Source: Pseudomonadota bacterium (lineage in GTDB: Bacteria; Pseudomonadota; Alphaproteobacteria; Rhizobiales; Pleomorphomonadaceae). Taken from it: a DNA stretch of 62,718 nucleotides. Below are positions 53,209 to 60,747 of this stretch, one piece after another; the stretch's first letter is position 1, and each line of letters opens with the position of its first letter. The stretch lies in NCBI GenBank assembly GCA_018262505.1, contig JAGSYV010000041.1, positions 1 through 62,718 on the forward strand, given 5' to 3'. Under the pieces are notes generated by a model. That model did not search any database, had not been told where the DNA came from, and worked only from the letters and a program-made list of their open reading frames with translations. The translations under genes and the position numbers were made by a program.

Positions 53209-55052
53209 TCAGGATGGATGACTCTCGCCCGGCCGTCGCCTCACAGCCGATCCCCGGACTGCGCGGGCATAGGGGGCCTGGCGCGGCGCTTGGCGGGGGA
53301 AAGCCGAAAGACACCCGCAACGCGGCGCTGGCCCTCTGGCGGGCTCTCGGCACCAGCCGGCGCATCCTGATCGGCACCGTGCTCCTGACCATCGGCAGCG
53401 TCACAGCCAGCACGGTCGGACCATGGCAGCTCGGCAAGGCCACGGATCTTCTGGTCAGCGACGGCTTCAGCAACGCCGCGCTCGTCCGCCAGCTGATGAT
53501 CGTCGCGGCGATCTATCTGGTCGCCGCCTTGCTCAATCTGGCGCAGGCCCGGCTGATCAACGAGGTGGTGCAGAAGCTCGGCCGCGATTTGCGCGGCCGG
53601 TCGCAGGCCAAGCTGTCGCGTGTGCCGCTCAGCTGGTTCGACGCGCGGCCGCGTGGCGAGGTGTTGTCGCGCTTCACCAACGACATCGACAACGTGATCC
53701 AGAATCTGCAGCAGATCGCCAGCCAGGTTCTGATGATGCTGCTGACGGTCGTCGGCGTTCTGACGATCATGGTCGTCCTCTCCCTGCCGCTGGCGATCGT
53801 CGCGGTCACGGCGATTGCTGTCTCCCTGGCCTTGACGCGGCTGCTCACGCGCGCCTCCGGGCCGCAATTCACCGCCCAATGGCGCGAAACGGGAAATTTG
53901 AACGCGACGGTGGAGGAAAGCTTCACCGGCCAGACCCTGATCCGCGTGTTCGGCGCGCGCGGCCGGATCGAGGCGCGCTTTTCCGATCAGAACGCGGCGC
54001 TGACCAAGGCCAGCCGGAGCGCACAGGTGCTGGCCAGCCTGATTCAGCCGGCGACCATGGTGGTGACCAACGTCGCCTATGTCGCGGTGGTCGTCGCGGG
54101 CGCCTTCCGCGTGCTGGCCGGCGGGCTGTCGCTGGGCGAATTGCAGGCCTTCATCCAATATATCCGGCAAATCGGCCAGCCGGTCTCGCAGTTGGGTAGT
54201 ATGGTGGCGCAGGTCCAATCGGCGCTGGCGTCGGCCGAGCGGGTGTTCGAACTGCTCGACGCGCCGGAAATGTCGTCGGAGGACGCCGGTGAAGGGCGGC
54301 TGGAACGGCCGGTTGCCGGCCACGTCGCCTTCGAGCATGTCCGCTTCCGCTATCAGCCCGATCAGCCCTTGTTCGAGGATGTCAACCTTGAAGCCCAGCC
54401 CGGCCAGATGATCGCCATCGTCGGCCCGACCGGGGCTGGAAAGACCACGCTGGTCAATCTCTTGATGCGGTTTTACGAAATCGACCATGGCACGATCCGT
54501 CTCGACGGCATCGACATCCGGGATCTCACGCGCTCCGACTTGCGGGGCGTGATCGCCATGGTGCTGCAGGACGCCTGGCTTTTCACCGGCACGATCCACG
54601 ACAACATCGCCTATGGCCGCCGCGAGAGCTCCCGCCAAGACGTGGTCGCTGCCGCGCAACGCTGCCACGTCGATGATTTTGTCCGCACCCTGCCCTTGGG
54701 CTACGACACGGTGCTGGAAAATGCCGGCGCGTCGCTGTCCCAGGGCCAGCGTCAGCTGATGACCATTGCCCGCGCCTTCCTTCTGGACACGCCCATTCTC
54801 ATTCTTGACGAAGCGACGAGTTCGGTCGACACCCGCACGGAAATGCTGATCCAAAAAGCCATGTCCGAGCTGCGCCGCGGCCGGACGAGCTTCGTCATCG
54901 CCCACCGCCTGTCAACCATCCGCGACGCCGACCTGATCGTCTATATGGAGGCCGGCAACGTCCGCGAAACAGGCACCCACGGCGCATTGATGGCGCTCAA
55001 GGGTGGCTACTGGACCCTGCAACACGGTGGAACAACGGGCGAGCAGTCGTGA
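53205..55052 (+). CDS. Heterodimeric ABC exporter subunit 2 (catalytic ATP site)
   Basis: 615 residues: N-terminal extension of about 45 residues, six-helix membrane domain, and ATPase with Walker A GPTGAGKTT, Walker B LILDEATSSVD with the catalytic Glu, and H-loop VIAHRLSTI. Its own signature is altered to SLSQGQRQL. Pairing with subunit 1 gives one canonical and one degenerate ATP site. A drug, lipid or peptide exporter; the substrate is not predictable. Coupled to subunit 1 by an ATGA overlap. Confidence 0.94.
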   Translation: MIRMDDSRPAVASQPIPGLRGHRGPGAALGGGKPKDTRNAALALWRALGTSRRILIGTVLLTIGSVTASTVGPWQLGKATDLLVSDGFSNAALVRQLMIVAAIYLVAALLNLAQARLINEVVQKLGRDLRGRSQAKLSRVPLSWFDARPRGEVLSRFTNDIDNVIQNLQQIASQVLMMLLTVVGVLTIMVVLSLPLAIVAVTAIAVSLALTRLLTRASGPQFTAQWRETGNLNATVEESFTGQTLIRVFGARGRIEARFSDQNAALTKASRSAQVLASLIQPATMVVTNVAYVAVVVAGAFRVLAGGLSLGELQAFIQYIRQIGQPVSQLGSMVAQVQSALASAERVFELLDAPEMSSEDAGEGRLERPVAGHVAFEHVRFRYQPDQPLFEDVNLEAQPGQMIAIVGPTGAGKTTLVNLLMRFYEIDHGTIRLDGIDIRDLTRSDLRGVIAMVLQDAWLFTGTIHDNIAYGRRESSRQDVVAAAQRCHVDDFVRTLPLGYDTVLENAGASLSQGQRQLMTIARAFLLDTPILILDEATSSVDTRTEMLIQKAMSELRRGRTSFVIAHRLSTIRDADLIVYMEAGNVRETGTHGALMALKGGYWTLQHGGTTGEQS

Positions 55053-55084
55053 ACCGCCTCGATTAAGCGGGCGCTCGCGTCCTA

Positions 55085-55160
55085 GGTCGCGCGCGGTAAA
55101 CCGGGCGACAAACCGCGATTTCTCGACCACGCTCCCTGCCTGGCGCAGGCGGTAACGGGT
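55085..55160 (+). pseudogene. Remnant of a merR-type 3' end
   Basis: Encodes VARGKPGDKPRFLDHAPC, matching VARGKPGNEPHFLEEAPC at the end of the MerR gene (49605-49680); about 75% identical in DNA over 75 bp. No other MerR sequence precedes it. With the intact gene it brackets 5.4 kb containing the LysR remnant, Fic and the ABC exporter. Confidence 0.65.
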
Positions 55161-55214
55161 TCCGGATGATGCGCGGCGGCCGGTGCCAATCACCACCCCC
55201 GAGGTCTGGGCCTT

Positions 55215-56336
55215 TCACGCGCTTGCCGGCCATGCCGCCTTACTCATTTCGCGCGCCGTCGGCCATTGAAAGCGAACGAAGCGCACGTCGGGATAGCTGG
55301 TCGCGACATTTTGCTTTTCTTCCGTCAACCGCCCGTTCAGTCGCGCGTAGAAACGACGCGCCGTGTGATTTTCGGCCAACGCCAGCAAATGAACTGGCCG
55401 TTCCAGACGCTCGGCCGAAAACCGCCGAATACTTTCCATGAGCAGACGACGCGCCACGCCTTTCCCCTGATGGTTCGGGGCCACGTATAAATTGTGAAGG
55501 TAGGTGCCGAACTCGGGCTCAAAATCGAACAGGAAACAGGCAAATCCCACCACGTCGGATCCATCGTCCGCCAGGGTCAGGCACATTTTTGCCGGATCGA
55601 CACCTTGGGCAAGACGCTGTTGCCAAAGCCGAGCCTTTTCCTCGGGCATGACCGTAGCCAGATAATCGGCAGGCAGGATCTCCGCATAACTTAGCCGGCT
55701 CACCAGGATATGAAGCGACGCGATGGCTTCGCGGTCCCTGGGCGTTCCTTCTCGAAATATCATGGCCCGATCGTCTTCAGGATGCCGCCGCGCTCCGGAC
55801 AGAGTGTAGCTTTGATGCAAGATGTCGTGTCCCCTCGAACGAGAGGGACGGCGGGTTGCGCCAAGGGGGTGGAAGCCGAGCTTCGAGAGCACGTTGCCGG
55901 AAGCCGGATTGTCGGCGGCGTGACCCGAGCGCAGCCGCGTGAGCCCCAATGCGCCAAAGGCAAAGTCCGCCACCGCCCGTGCCGCCTCGAAGGCGAAGCC
56001 CTGCCCCCAGCTCGCCTTTTCAAACCAATAGCCGAGGTCGCCCTCTCCCCCGACAACCTCGTCGATATCCACCAAGCCGATCATGCGGCCCTCGCGCAGA
56101 ACAGCAAACCGATAGGCCGTTCCGGCCAGCCACTCCTGCTCATGCTCGGCAAACCAGCCCGCCGTTTCATCAAGATCTGGCGGGAACCTGGCCATGCGCA
56201 ACATGCGCGTCACGTCCCAATCCGACTGGATCTCGAAAGCCCTGTCGGCATCGGTCCGGTTCGTTGGGCGCAAGACCAGCCGCTCTGTGTACAAACTGAC
56301 GCGGCGCACAGGCCCGGAATGGTTAGCCGGCATCAT
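55215..56336 (-). CDS. Protein with two fused GNAT acetyltransferase domains
   Basis: 373 residues. Domain 1 (about 15-175) is RimJ/RimL-like: TERLVLRPTNRTDADRAFEI, GYWFEKASWGQGFAFEAAR with the acetyl-CoA loop, and NPASGNVLSKLGF. Domain 2 (about 192-365) is a different GNAT: IFREGTPRDREAIASLH, NLYVAPNHQGKGVARRLLME, ENHTARRFYARL. A Met begins domain 2 (MIFREGT), so the gene may be a fusion of two adjacent genes. Substrates unknown. Confidence 0.88.
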   Translation of the reverse strand: MMPANHSGPVRRVSLYTERLVLRPTNRTDADRAFEIQSDWDVTRMLRMARFPPDLDETAGWFAEHEQEWLAGTAYRFAVLREGRMIGLVDIDEVVGGEGDLGYWFEKASWGQGFAFEAARAVADFAFGALGLTRLRSGHAADNPASGNVLSKLGFHPLGATRRPSRSRGHDILHQSYTLSGARRHPEDDRAMIFREGTPRDREAIASLHILVSRLSYAEILPADYLATVMPEEKARLWQQRLAQGVDPAKMCLTLADDGSDVVGFACFLFDFEPEFGTYLHNLYVAPNHQGKGVARRLLMESIRRFSAERLERPVHLLALAENHTARRFYARLNGRLTEEKQNVATSYPDVRFVRFQWPTAREMSKAAWPASA

Positions 56337-56345
56337 CTCAATCGC

Positions 56346-57254
56346 TCACCCCTGCCGCACCACCGCGCCGATGGCGTTGATCACCAGCCGCGCGGCGGTG
56401 AGCGCCGAGAGGTTGCCGACGTCGGCCTCCGGGCAGAGCTCCACCAGATCGAAGCCGGCGATCGTCGCGCGTCGCGCCACCCCGGCGATCAGGTCGATGG
56501 TTTCGGTGTAGGTGAGGCCGCCGGGGCTGGGCGCCGCCACGCCGGGCATCAGGCTGGGGTCGAGGCCGTCGCAGTCGAGCGTGATCACCACCTTCGCACC
56601 GGCCGGGATATGCCGGAGCGCCGCTTCCACCCCCTGCCCGTGGATCTCCCGCGCCGTCACCAGGTGGCTGCCGTAGCGCAAGGCCGCCTCGATCTCCTGC
56701 GGGCGGGCGCTGCCGACGCCACGCAGGCCCACCTGCACCATGCCCTCCACATGGCCCATCTCGCTCGCCCGGCGCATCGGGCTGGAATAGCCATGGCGCT
56801 CACCGTGCAGTTCGTCGCGCCAGTCGATATGGGCGTCGATCTGCAACACCCAGATCGGCCCGTGCCCGGCAAAGCCTTCGAGGAAGGGGATCACCACCGA
56901 GTCGTCGCCGCCGATCAGGATCGGCACGGCCATGGCGGCCAGCACTTCGCGCGTTTTCGCAGCGATGCGGGCACGATTACCGGCGCTGTCCTGAGCGCTG
57001 GTGGCGACGTTGCCGGCATCGATGCAGGAGATCGGCCCGCCACCGAACAGCGGGCCACCCAAATCGAAGTCCCAATGCTCGATCAGCGGCGCATCGCCCT
57101 GGCTGGCGGCGCGGATGGCGGCGGCGGCCGAGGCGGAAAGGCTCTCCCGGCCCGGATAGGCGCTGCCGTGGCCGGCGCCGAAAACCACCGCGCGCGGTAG
57201 CCGCCCATCGGCGAGGTGGTCCGGCAAACCGAGAAAGGATGGCGGTTGGGTCAT
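56346..57254 (-). CDS. Arginase/agmatinase (ureohydrolase) family enzyme
   Basis: 302 residues from the ATG at 57254 (GAAGGAGGATCAAC upstream). Mn-binding motifs: GGDDSV (replacing GGDHS), DAHIDWRDELHG and DCDGLDPSLMPGV, plus EVCP-like DLVELCPEAD. Would hydrolyse a guanidino compound to an amine or amino acid and urea; agmatine or guanidinobutyrate are reasonable guesses. No polyamine genes adjoin it. Nine bp separate it from the GNAT gene, so they may be co-transcribed. Confidence 0.88.
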   Translation of the reverse strand: MTQPPSFLGLPDHLADGRLPRAVVFGAGHGSAYPGRESLSASAAAAIRAASQGDAPLIEHWDFDLGGPLFGGGPISCIDAGNVATSAQDSAGNRARIAAKTREVLAAMAVPILIGGDDSVVIPFLEGFAGHGPIWVLQIDAHIDWRDELHGERHGYSSPMRRASEMGHVEGMVQVGLRGVGSARPQEIEAALRYGSHLVTAREIHGQGVEAALRHIPAGAKVVITLDCDGLDPSLMPGVAAPSPGGLTYTETIDLIAGVARRATIAGFDLVELCPEADVGNLSALTAARLVINAIGAVVRQG

Positions 57255-57276
57255 GTTGATCCTCCTTCGGTCGGCG

Positions 57277-57699
57277 TCACTCTTCCGCCTGCGCCCGCAC
57301 CGGCACCGCCTCGGGCCTGCCAAGCCAGGCCGGCCGGTTCTCCCAGTAGAGAACGAAGGCGGGGGGTGGGAAATCCGGATCGGCAAAGCTTCCGACGGCA
57401 AAACCGATGGTGCCGGGGAAAGCCGCGCCCGACCGGAAGAACCGCCCGGTGCCGCAGGTCGGGCAGAAACACCTGTAGCGGTCGGGATGTTCCGGCCCGC
57501 GATGATGATGGACGGTGTAATCGCCTTCGACGGTCACCCTGTCGGCCGGAAACCAGGCCGAATGGCTCATCACGCTGCCGGTGCTGCGCTGGCACTCCGT
57601 GCAGGCGCAGGCATGCGTGTGAACCGGCTCGCCCCTCACCGTGAAGCTGAGGTTGCCGCAATCGCACCGCCCCTGGCGAACGGTTTCCTCTGGCTGCAT
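57277..57699 (-). CDS. GFA/CENP-V (glutathione-dependent formaldehyde-activating-like) protein
   Basis: 140 residues. Zinc-ligand cysteines in GRCDCGNLSF, HACACTECQRSTGS and CFCPTCGTGRFF, the Mss4-like fold of GFA proteins. Role unproven in most members; glutathione adduct or small-molecule binding is proposed. It ends 22 bp before the ureohydrolase start and is probably in the same operon. Start at 57699, with MQPEETVRQGRCDCG as the usual N-terminus. Confidence 0.88.
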   Translation of the reverse strand: MQPEETVRQGRCDCGNLSFTVRGEPVHTHACACTECQRSTGSVMSHSAWFPADRVTVEGDYTVHHHRGPEHPDRYRCFCPTCGTGRFFRSGAAFPGTIGFAVGSFADPDFPPPAFVLYWENRPAWLGRPEAVPVRAQAEE

Positions 57700-57719
57700 G
57701 CTGATCTCTTTCCTAAGGG

Positions 57720-57855
57720 CTCGACCCGAAATTCACTGGGGTGTGGCAGATAGCGACGAGTTCGAGAACCGGAGCGGAGCGGACTTAAAGGTCCGTGAGC
57801 ACCGGAAGCGCAGAGCTCTAGGCTAGCTGCCCGCCCCAGGAGAGTTTCGCCTCAC
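57720..57855. repeat. Palindromic intergenic repeat, family A copy 2
   Basis: Inverted relative to 6735-6927. Shares GCGCTTCCGGTGCTCACG (as its complement), CTCCGGTTCTCGAACTC and the CTGGGGCGGGCA end. Terminal inverted repeats about 25 bp. Lacks the nested hairpin of copy 1. It fills the gap between the GFA gene and the stop of the glycolipid-binding gene, overlapping that stop by a few bases. Confidence 0.75.
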
Positions 57856-58412
57856 ACGCGGCGAAATACGCCGGGATAATCCACGACCAGGCCGGCCGCG
57901 TCCACCAGGAGTTCAGCGGTGAAGCCGCTCGCTAGGCCTTCGTAGCGATAGCGGCGATCGGGCACCAGGCAGGTGTAGCGTTGCTCGACGCGCCTCGGCA
58001 GCAGGTCGTCGTCCATATGGTCGGGCAGCGGCACATAGGCGACCGCGATGTCGCGGCTCTCGTGTTGCGCCAGTCGCAGCCGCTTGATGGGAAGCGTGTT
58101 GGTGGCCGGCGTCATCCGGATGTCCACGTCGATGCAGCCCTCCAGTTCCGGCAGCGGGCGGTTGGCGATGAGGTCGCGCCAGTGGCCGTCGCCGTCGGCT
58201 TCGACATGCACCGTGGGGCCGTCGACATACTCGACGCGCACCAGCCGCGTCCGGAAGGCGGCGTCGGTGCGCACCAGGTAATGGCCGCCATGCAGCCCCT
58301 CGCGCACCGTCATCACCATGCCCTTGAGCGTCAGGCCGTCGTCGTCCTCCTGGTAGACGCAGTGCTCAAGGCCCTCACCATCCCATTCGCGCCAGCGAAC
58401 GACGGCTTTCAT
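57852..58412 (-). CDS. Putative glycolipid-binding family protein (PF06475-like)
   Basis: 186 residues from the ATG at 58412. MKAVVRWREWDGEGLEHCVY opening, YLVRTDAAFRTRLVRVEY, LPELEGCIDVDIRMTPATNT and QRYTCLVPDRRYRYEGL follow the DUF1089/glycolipid-binding pattern, a SPOUT-free beta-rich fold. Function experimentally weakly supported. No signal peptide, so cytoplasmic. The upstream frame extension is not conserved. Confidence 0.83.
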   Translation of the reverse strand: MKAVVRWREWDGEGLEHCVYQEDDDGLTLKGMVMTVREGLHGGHYLVRTDAAFRTRLVRVEYVDGPTVHVEADGDGHWRDLIANRPLPELEGCIDVDIRMTPATNTLPIKRLRLAQHESRDIAVAYVPLPDHMDDDLLPRRVEQRYTCLVPDRRYRYEGLASGFTAELLVDAAGLVVDYPGVFRRV

Positions 58413-58571
58413 CGACGCCTCCCCCCGTGAACAACAAGAAAGCGCTAGTGAAAAGGCCGACACCTGTAAAGGGCTCCCAAAGGCCCACCGCGCGCCGGAA
58501 ATCCGGTGGACCGGCATCGAGAAGTTTGGCAACCTGTCCAATCCCATCGTCGTCCAACCGGGGCATTCGAA

Positions 58572-59108
58572 ATGGCGGAGATCGCGCTACGCTCGGCCGA
58601 CGTCGCAGACGCCGCGGCCATCGCTCGTTTGCACGTGGCGGTGTGGCGGCAGACCTATCGCGACCTGGCGCCCAGGGAAGCCTTCACAGCGCTGGACGAG
58701 CGCTACCGCCTTGAGAAATGGCGGGAGAAACTGTCCCGCCCGCAAGCCGATCAACTGGTTCTGCTGGCCGAGCAGGAAAACCGGCTGGTCGGCATGGGTG
58801 CCGCCGGCGCGCCGTCGGACGACGCCTTCGGCGGTCGGGGCGAAATCAAGTTCCTTTATGTCGATCAAGCGGTGAAGCGACAGGGCATCGGCCGCCACCT
58901 CCTGAGGCATCTCGCGATGCACCTGGCCGAGCGGCGCTACCCCGGCGCGGCGCTGAGCGTCGTCGAAGGCAATCGGGCGGCAGCCGCCTTCTATCAGGCG
59001 CTGGGCGCAAGGGTGATCGGTCGGCAGGTCGACCCCGGACCGATCTGGCGCTCGCACAACATCATCATGGCCTGGGACGCGCTCGACGGCCTGCCCCGGC
59101 AGCCTTGA
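58572..59108 (+). CDS. GNAT family N-acetyltransferase
   Basis: 178 residues from the ATG at 58572. GNAT fold: VADAAAIARLHVAVWRQTYR, EIKFLYVDQAVKRQGIGRHL (acetyl-CoA binding Q/R-x-x-G-x-G/A), and SVVEGNRAAAAFYQALGARV. Close to the beta-lactamase downstream, 73 bp. Substrate unknown; a resistance role is possible but not shown. Confidence 0.9.
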   Translation: MAEIALRSADVADAAAIARLHVAVWRQTYRDLAPREAFTALDERYRLEKWREKLSRPQADQLVLLAEQENRLVGMGAAGAPSDDAFGGRGEIKFLYVDQAVKRQGIGRHLLRHLAMHLAERRYPGAALSVVEGNRAAAAFYQALGARVIGRQVDPGPIWRSHNIIMAWDALDGLPRQP

Positions 59109-59181
59109 GAGCATCCCACCACAAGTTTGCCCGATAGGCGTGGTCCTCATGCGTTCCCCGAAACCATATCACGAGGCATCC

Positions 59182-60066
59182 ATGCACGATCTTCTGGTTC
59201 CGACCCGCCGCGTTTTCCTCGGCACCGCCGCCACTGCCGGGCTCGGCCTGATGTTCGCCGGCAAGGCCATGGCCAAGGCGGACGACGCCTTCGCCGCACT
59301 CGAAAAGCACAGCGGCGGCCGGCTCGGCATCGCCGCCGTCGACAAGGCCACGGGCACCCGCCTCGCCTATCGGGCGGACGAGCGCTTTGCCATGTGCTCG
59401 ACCTTCAAGCTCCTCGCGGCCGCCGCCGTTCTCGCCCGCGTCGACAAGGGCGAACTCAAGCTCGACAAATCCATCCCCTACGGCAAGGCCGATCTTCTCT
59501 CCTACGCGCCGGTCACCAAGGAACACGTGGCCGAGGGCCACATGACGCTTGGTGACCTGTGCGCCGCCGCCGTCGGCGTCAGCGACAACACCGCCGCCAA
59601 CCTCATCCTCAAGGAGATCGGCGGCCCCGCCGGCTGGACGGCCTACGCCCGCGCGCTGGGAGACACCACCTCGCGGCTCGACCGCACCGAGCCGGAGCTG
59701 AACATCGCCGTGGCGGGCGATGCGCGCGACACCACCACGCCCGCCGCCATGCTGGGCAATCTCGACGCGCTGCTGATCGGCGACGCCCTCAAGGGAGCCT
59801 CGCGCAAGCAGCTGGAAGACTGGATGCTGGCCGGCACCGTCACCGGCCCGCTGATCAAGGCCGGCGTGCCGAAAACCTGGCAGGTGGCCGACAAGTCCGG
59901 CTCCGGCGCCAACGGCACCCGCAACGACATCGGCGTTCTCTACCGGCCGAACACCGCGCCCATCCTGGTGGCCATCTACACCACCGGCTCGCCGCTCGAC
60001 TTGAAGGGCCAGAACAAGGTGATCGCCGACGCCGCCGCCCTCATCGCCGCCCGCTTCGGCGGGTGA
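59182..60066 (+). CDS. bla: Class A beta-lactamase, Tat-exported
   Basis: 294 residues from the ATG at 59182. Twin-arginine signal TRRVFLGTAAT followed by a hydrophobic core and cleavage near AMA. Active-site motifs all present: CSTFK (Ser70, Lys73), SDN (Ser130), EPELN (Glu166) and KSG (Lys234). Hydrolyses penicillins and possibly cephalosporins in the periplasm. A chromosomal gene with host codon use and no nearby LysR/AmpR-type regulator or IS, so probably intrinsic. Confidence 0.95.
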   Translation: MHDLLVPTRRVFLGTAATAGLGLMFAGKAMAKADDAFAALEKHSGGRLGIAAVDKATGTRLAYRADERFAMCSTFKLLAAAAVLARVDKGELKLDKSIPYGKADLLSYAPVTKEHVAEGHMTLGDLCAAAVGVSDNTAANLILKEIGGPAGWTAYARALGDTTSRLDRTEPELNIAVAGDARDTTTPAAMLGNLDALLIGDALKGASRKQLEDWMLAGTVTGPLIKAGVPKTWQVADKSGSGANGTRNDIGVLYRPNTAPILVAIYTTGSPLDLKGQNKVIADAAALIAARFGG

Positions 60067-60123
60067 TGGGCCGCCTGACGCCAAACGAGGCGGGCGGCCA
60101 CCCGCCCGTCCCGTCGCCTCGCC

Positions 60124-60504
60124 TCAATTCTTCGGCCTGATCCCCCAGGGCGGGTCGAGGCGGTTCGCGCCGGCGAAGTAGAGCAGCAGGCGGTTGCCGC
60201 CCGGATCGAACAGTTCCGCCTCGCGCCACAGCCAAGGCTTGTCCTGCGGCGGGCCGGTGAAGGCGATGCCGGCCGCCTTGAGCGCCGCGTATTTCGCGTC
60301 GAGATCCTCACACTCGAAGTAGACCGTGGTGCCCGGCGCCTTCTCCTCGCCCTTGTGGAGCGAAAAGGTGCTCGCCCCGTCGGGGCAGAGGAAGCGCACG
60401 TAGTTCGGCCTGGAATCCACCACCGGGATCAGCCCGAGGGCGCAATAGAAGCGCCAGCCCTCATCGAGATCCGGCAGCGTGACGGTCACCTGGTTCAAGT
60501 TCAC
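60124..60504 (-). CDS. VOC/glyoxalase-fold protein
   Basis: 126 residues. MNLNQVTVTLPDLDEGWRFY and TTVYFECEDLDAKYAALKAA define the two modules; PWLWREAELFDPGGNRLLLY is the C-terminal strand with the metal Glu replaced by Leu/Leu-type residues, so metal binding is doubtful. Members of this group include bleomycin-resistance-like and dioxygenase-like proteins. Convergent with the beta-lactamase. Confidence 0.88.
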   Translation of the reverse strand: MNLNQVTVTLPDLDEGWRFYCALGLIPVVDSRPNYVRFLCPDGASTFSLHKGEEKAPGTTVYFECEDLDAKYAALKAAGIAFTGPPQDKPWLWREAELFDPGGNRLLLYFAGANRLDPPWGIRPKN

Positions 60505-60747
60505 GACAGCTCCTCAATGACTGAACCTCTGAATCAATAGTCGAGTGGCGATGACGTTTGAACCCATCGACGTCGAGAGCAAACGGCCGATATCGCTCGC
60601 TTCACCAATCTCAAACCATACCCAGCTCCGGCCGATCCCCGCCGCAACTCTGGCTTTCATCAAGGGAAGGTTCGGAGTAGCGTACCTGCGGTTGGGGCAA
60701 CGAACTGCTCACCCGAGCCGATTGCATGACTCACTGAAGAAGATGCC

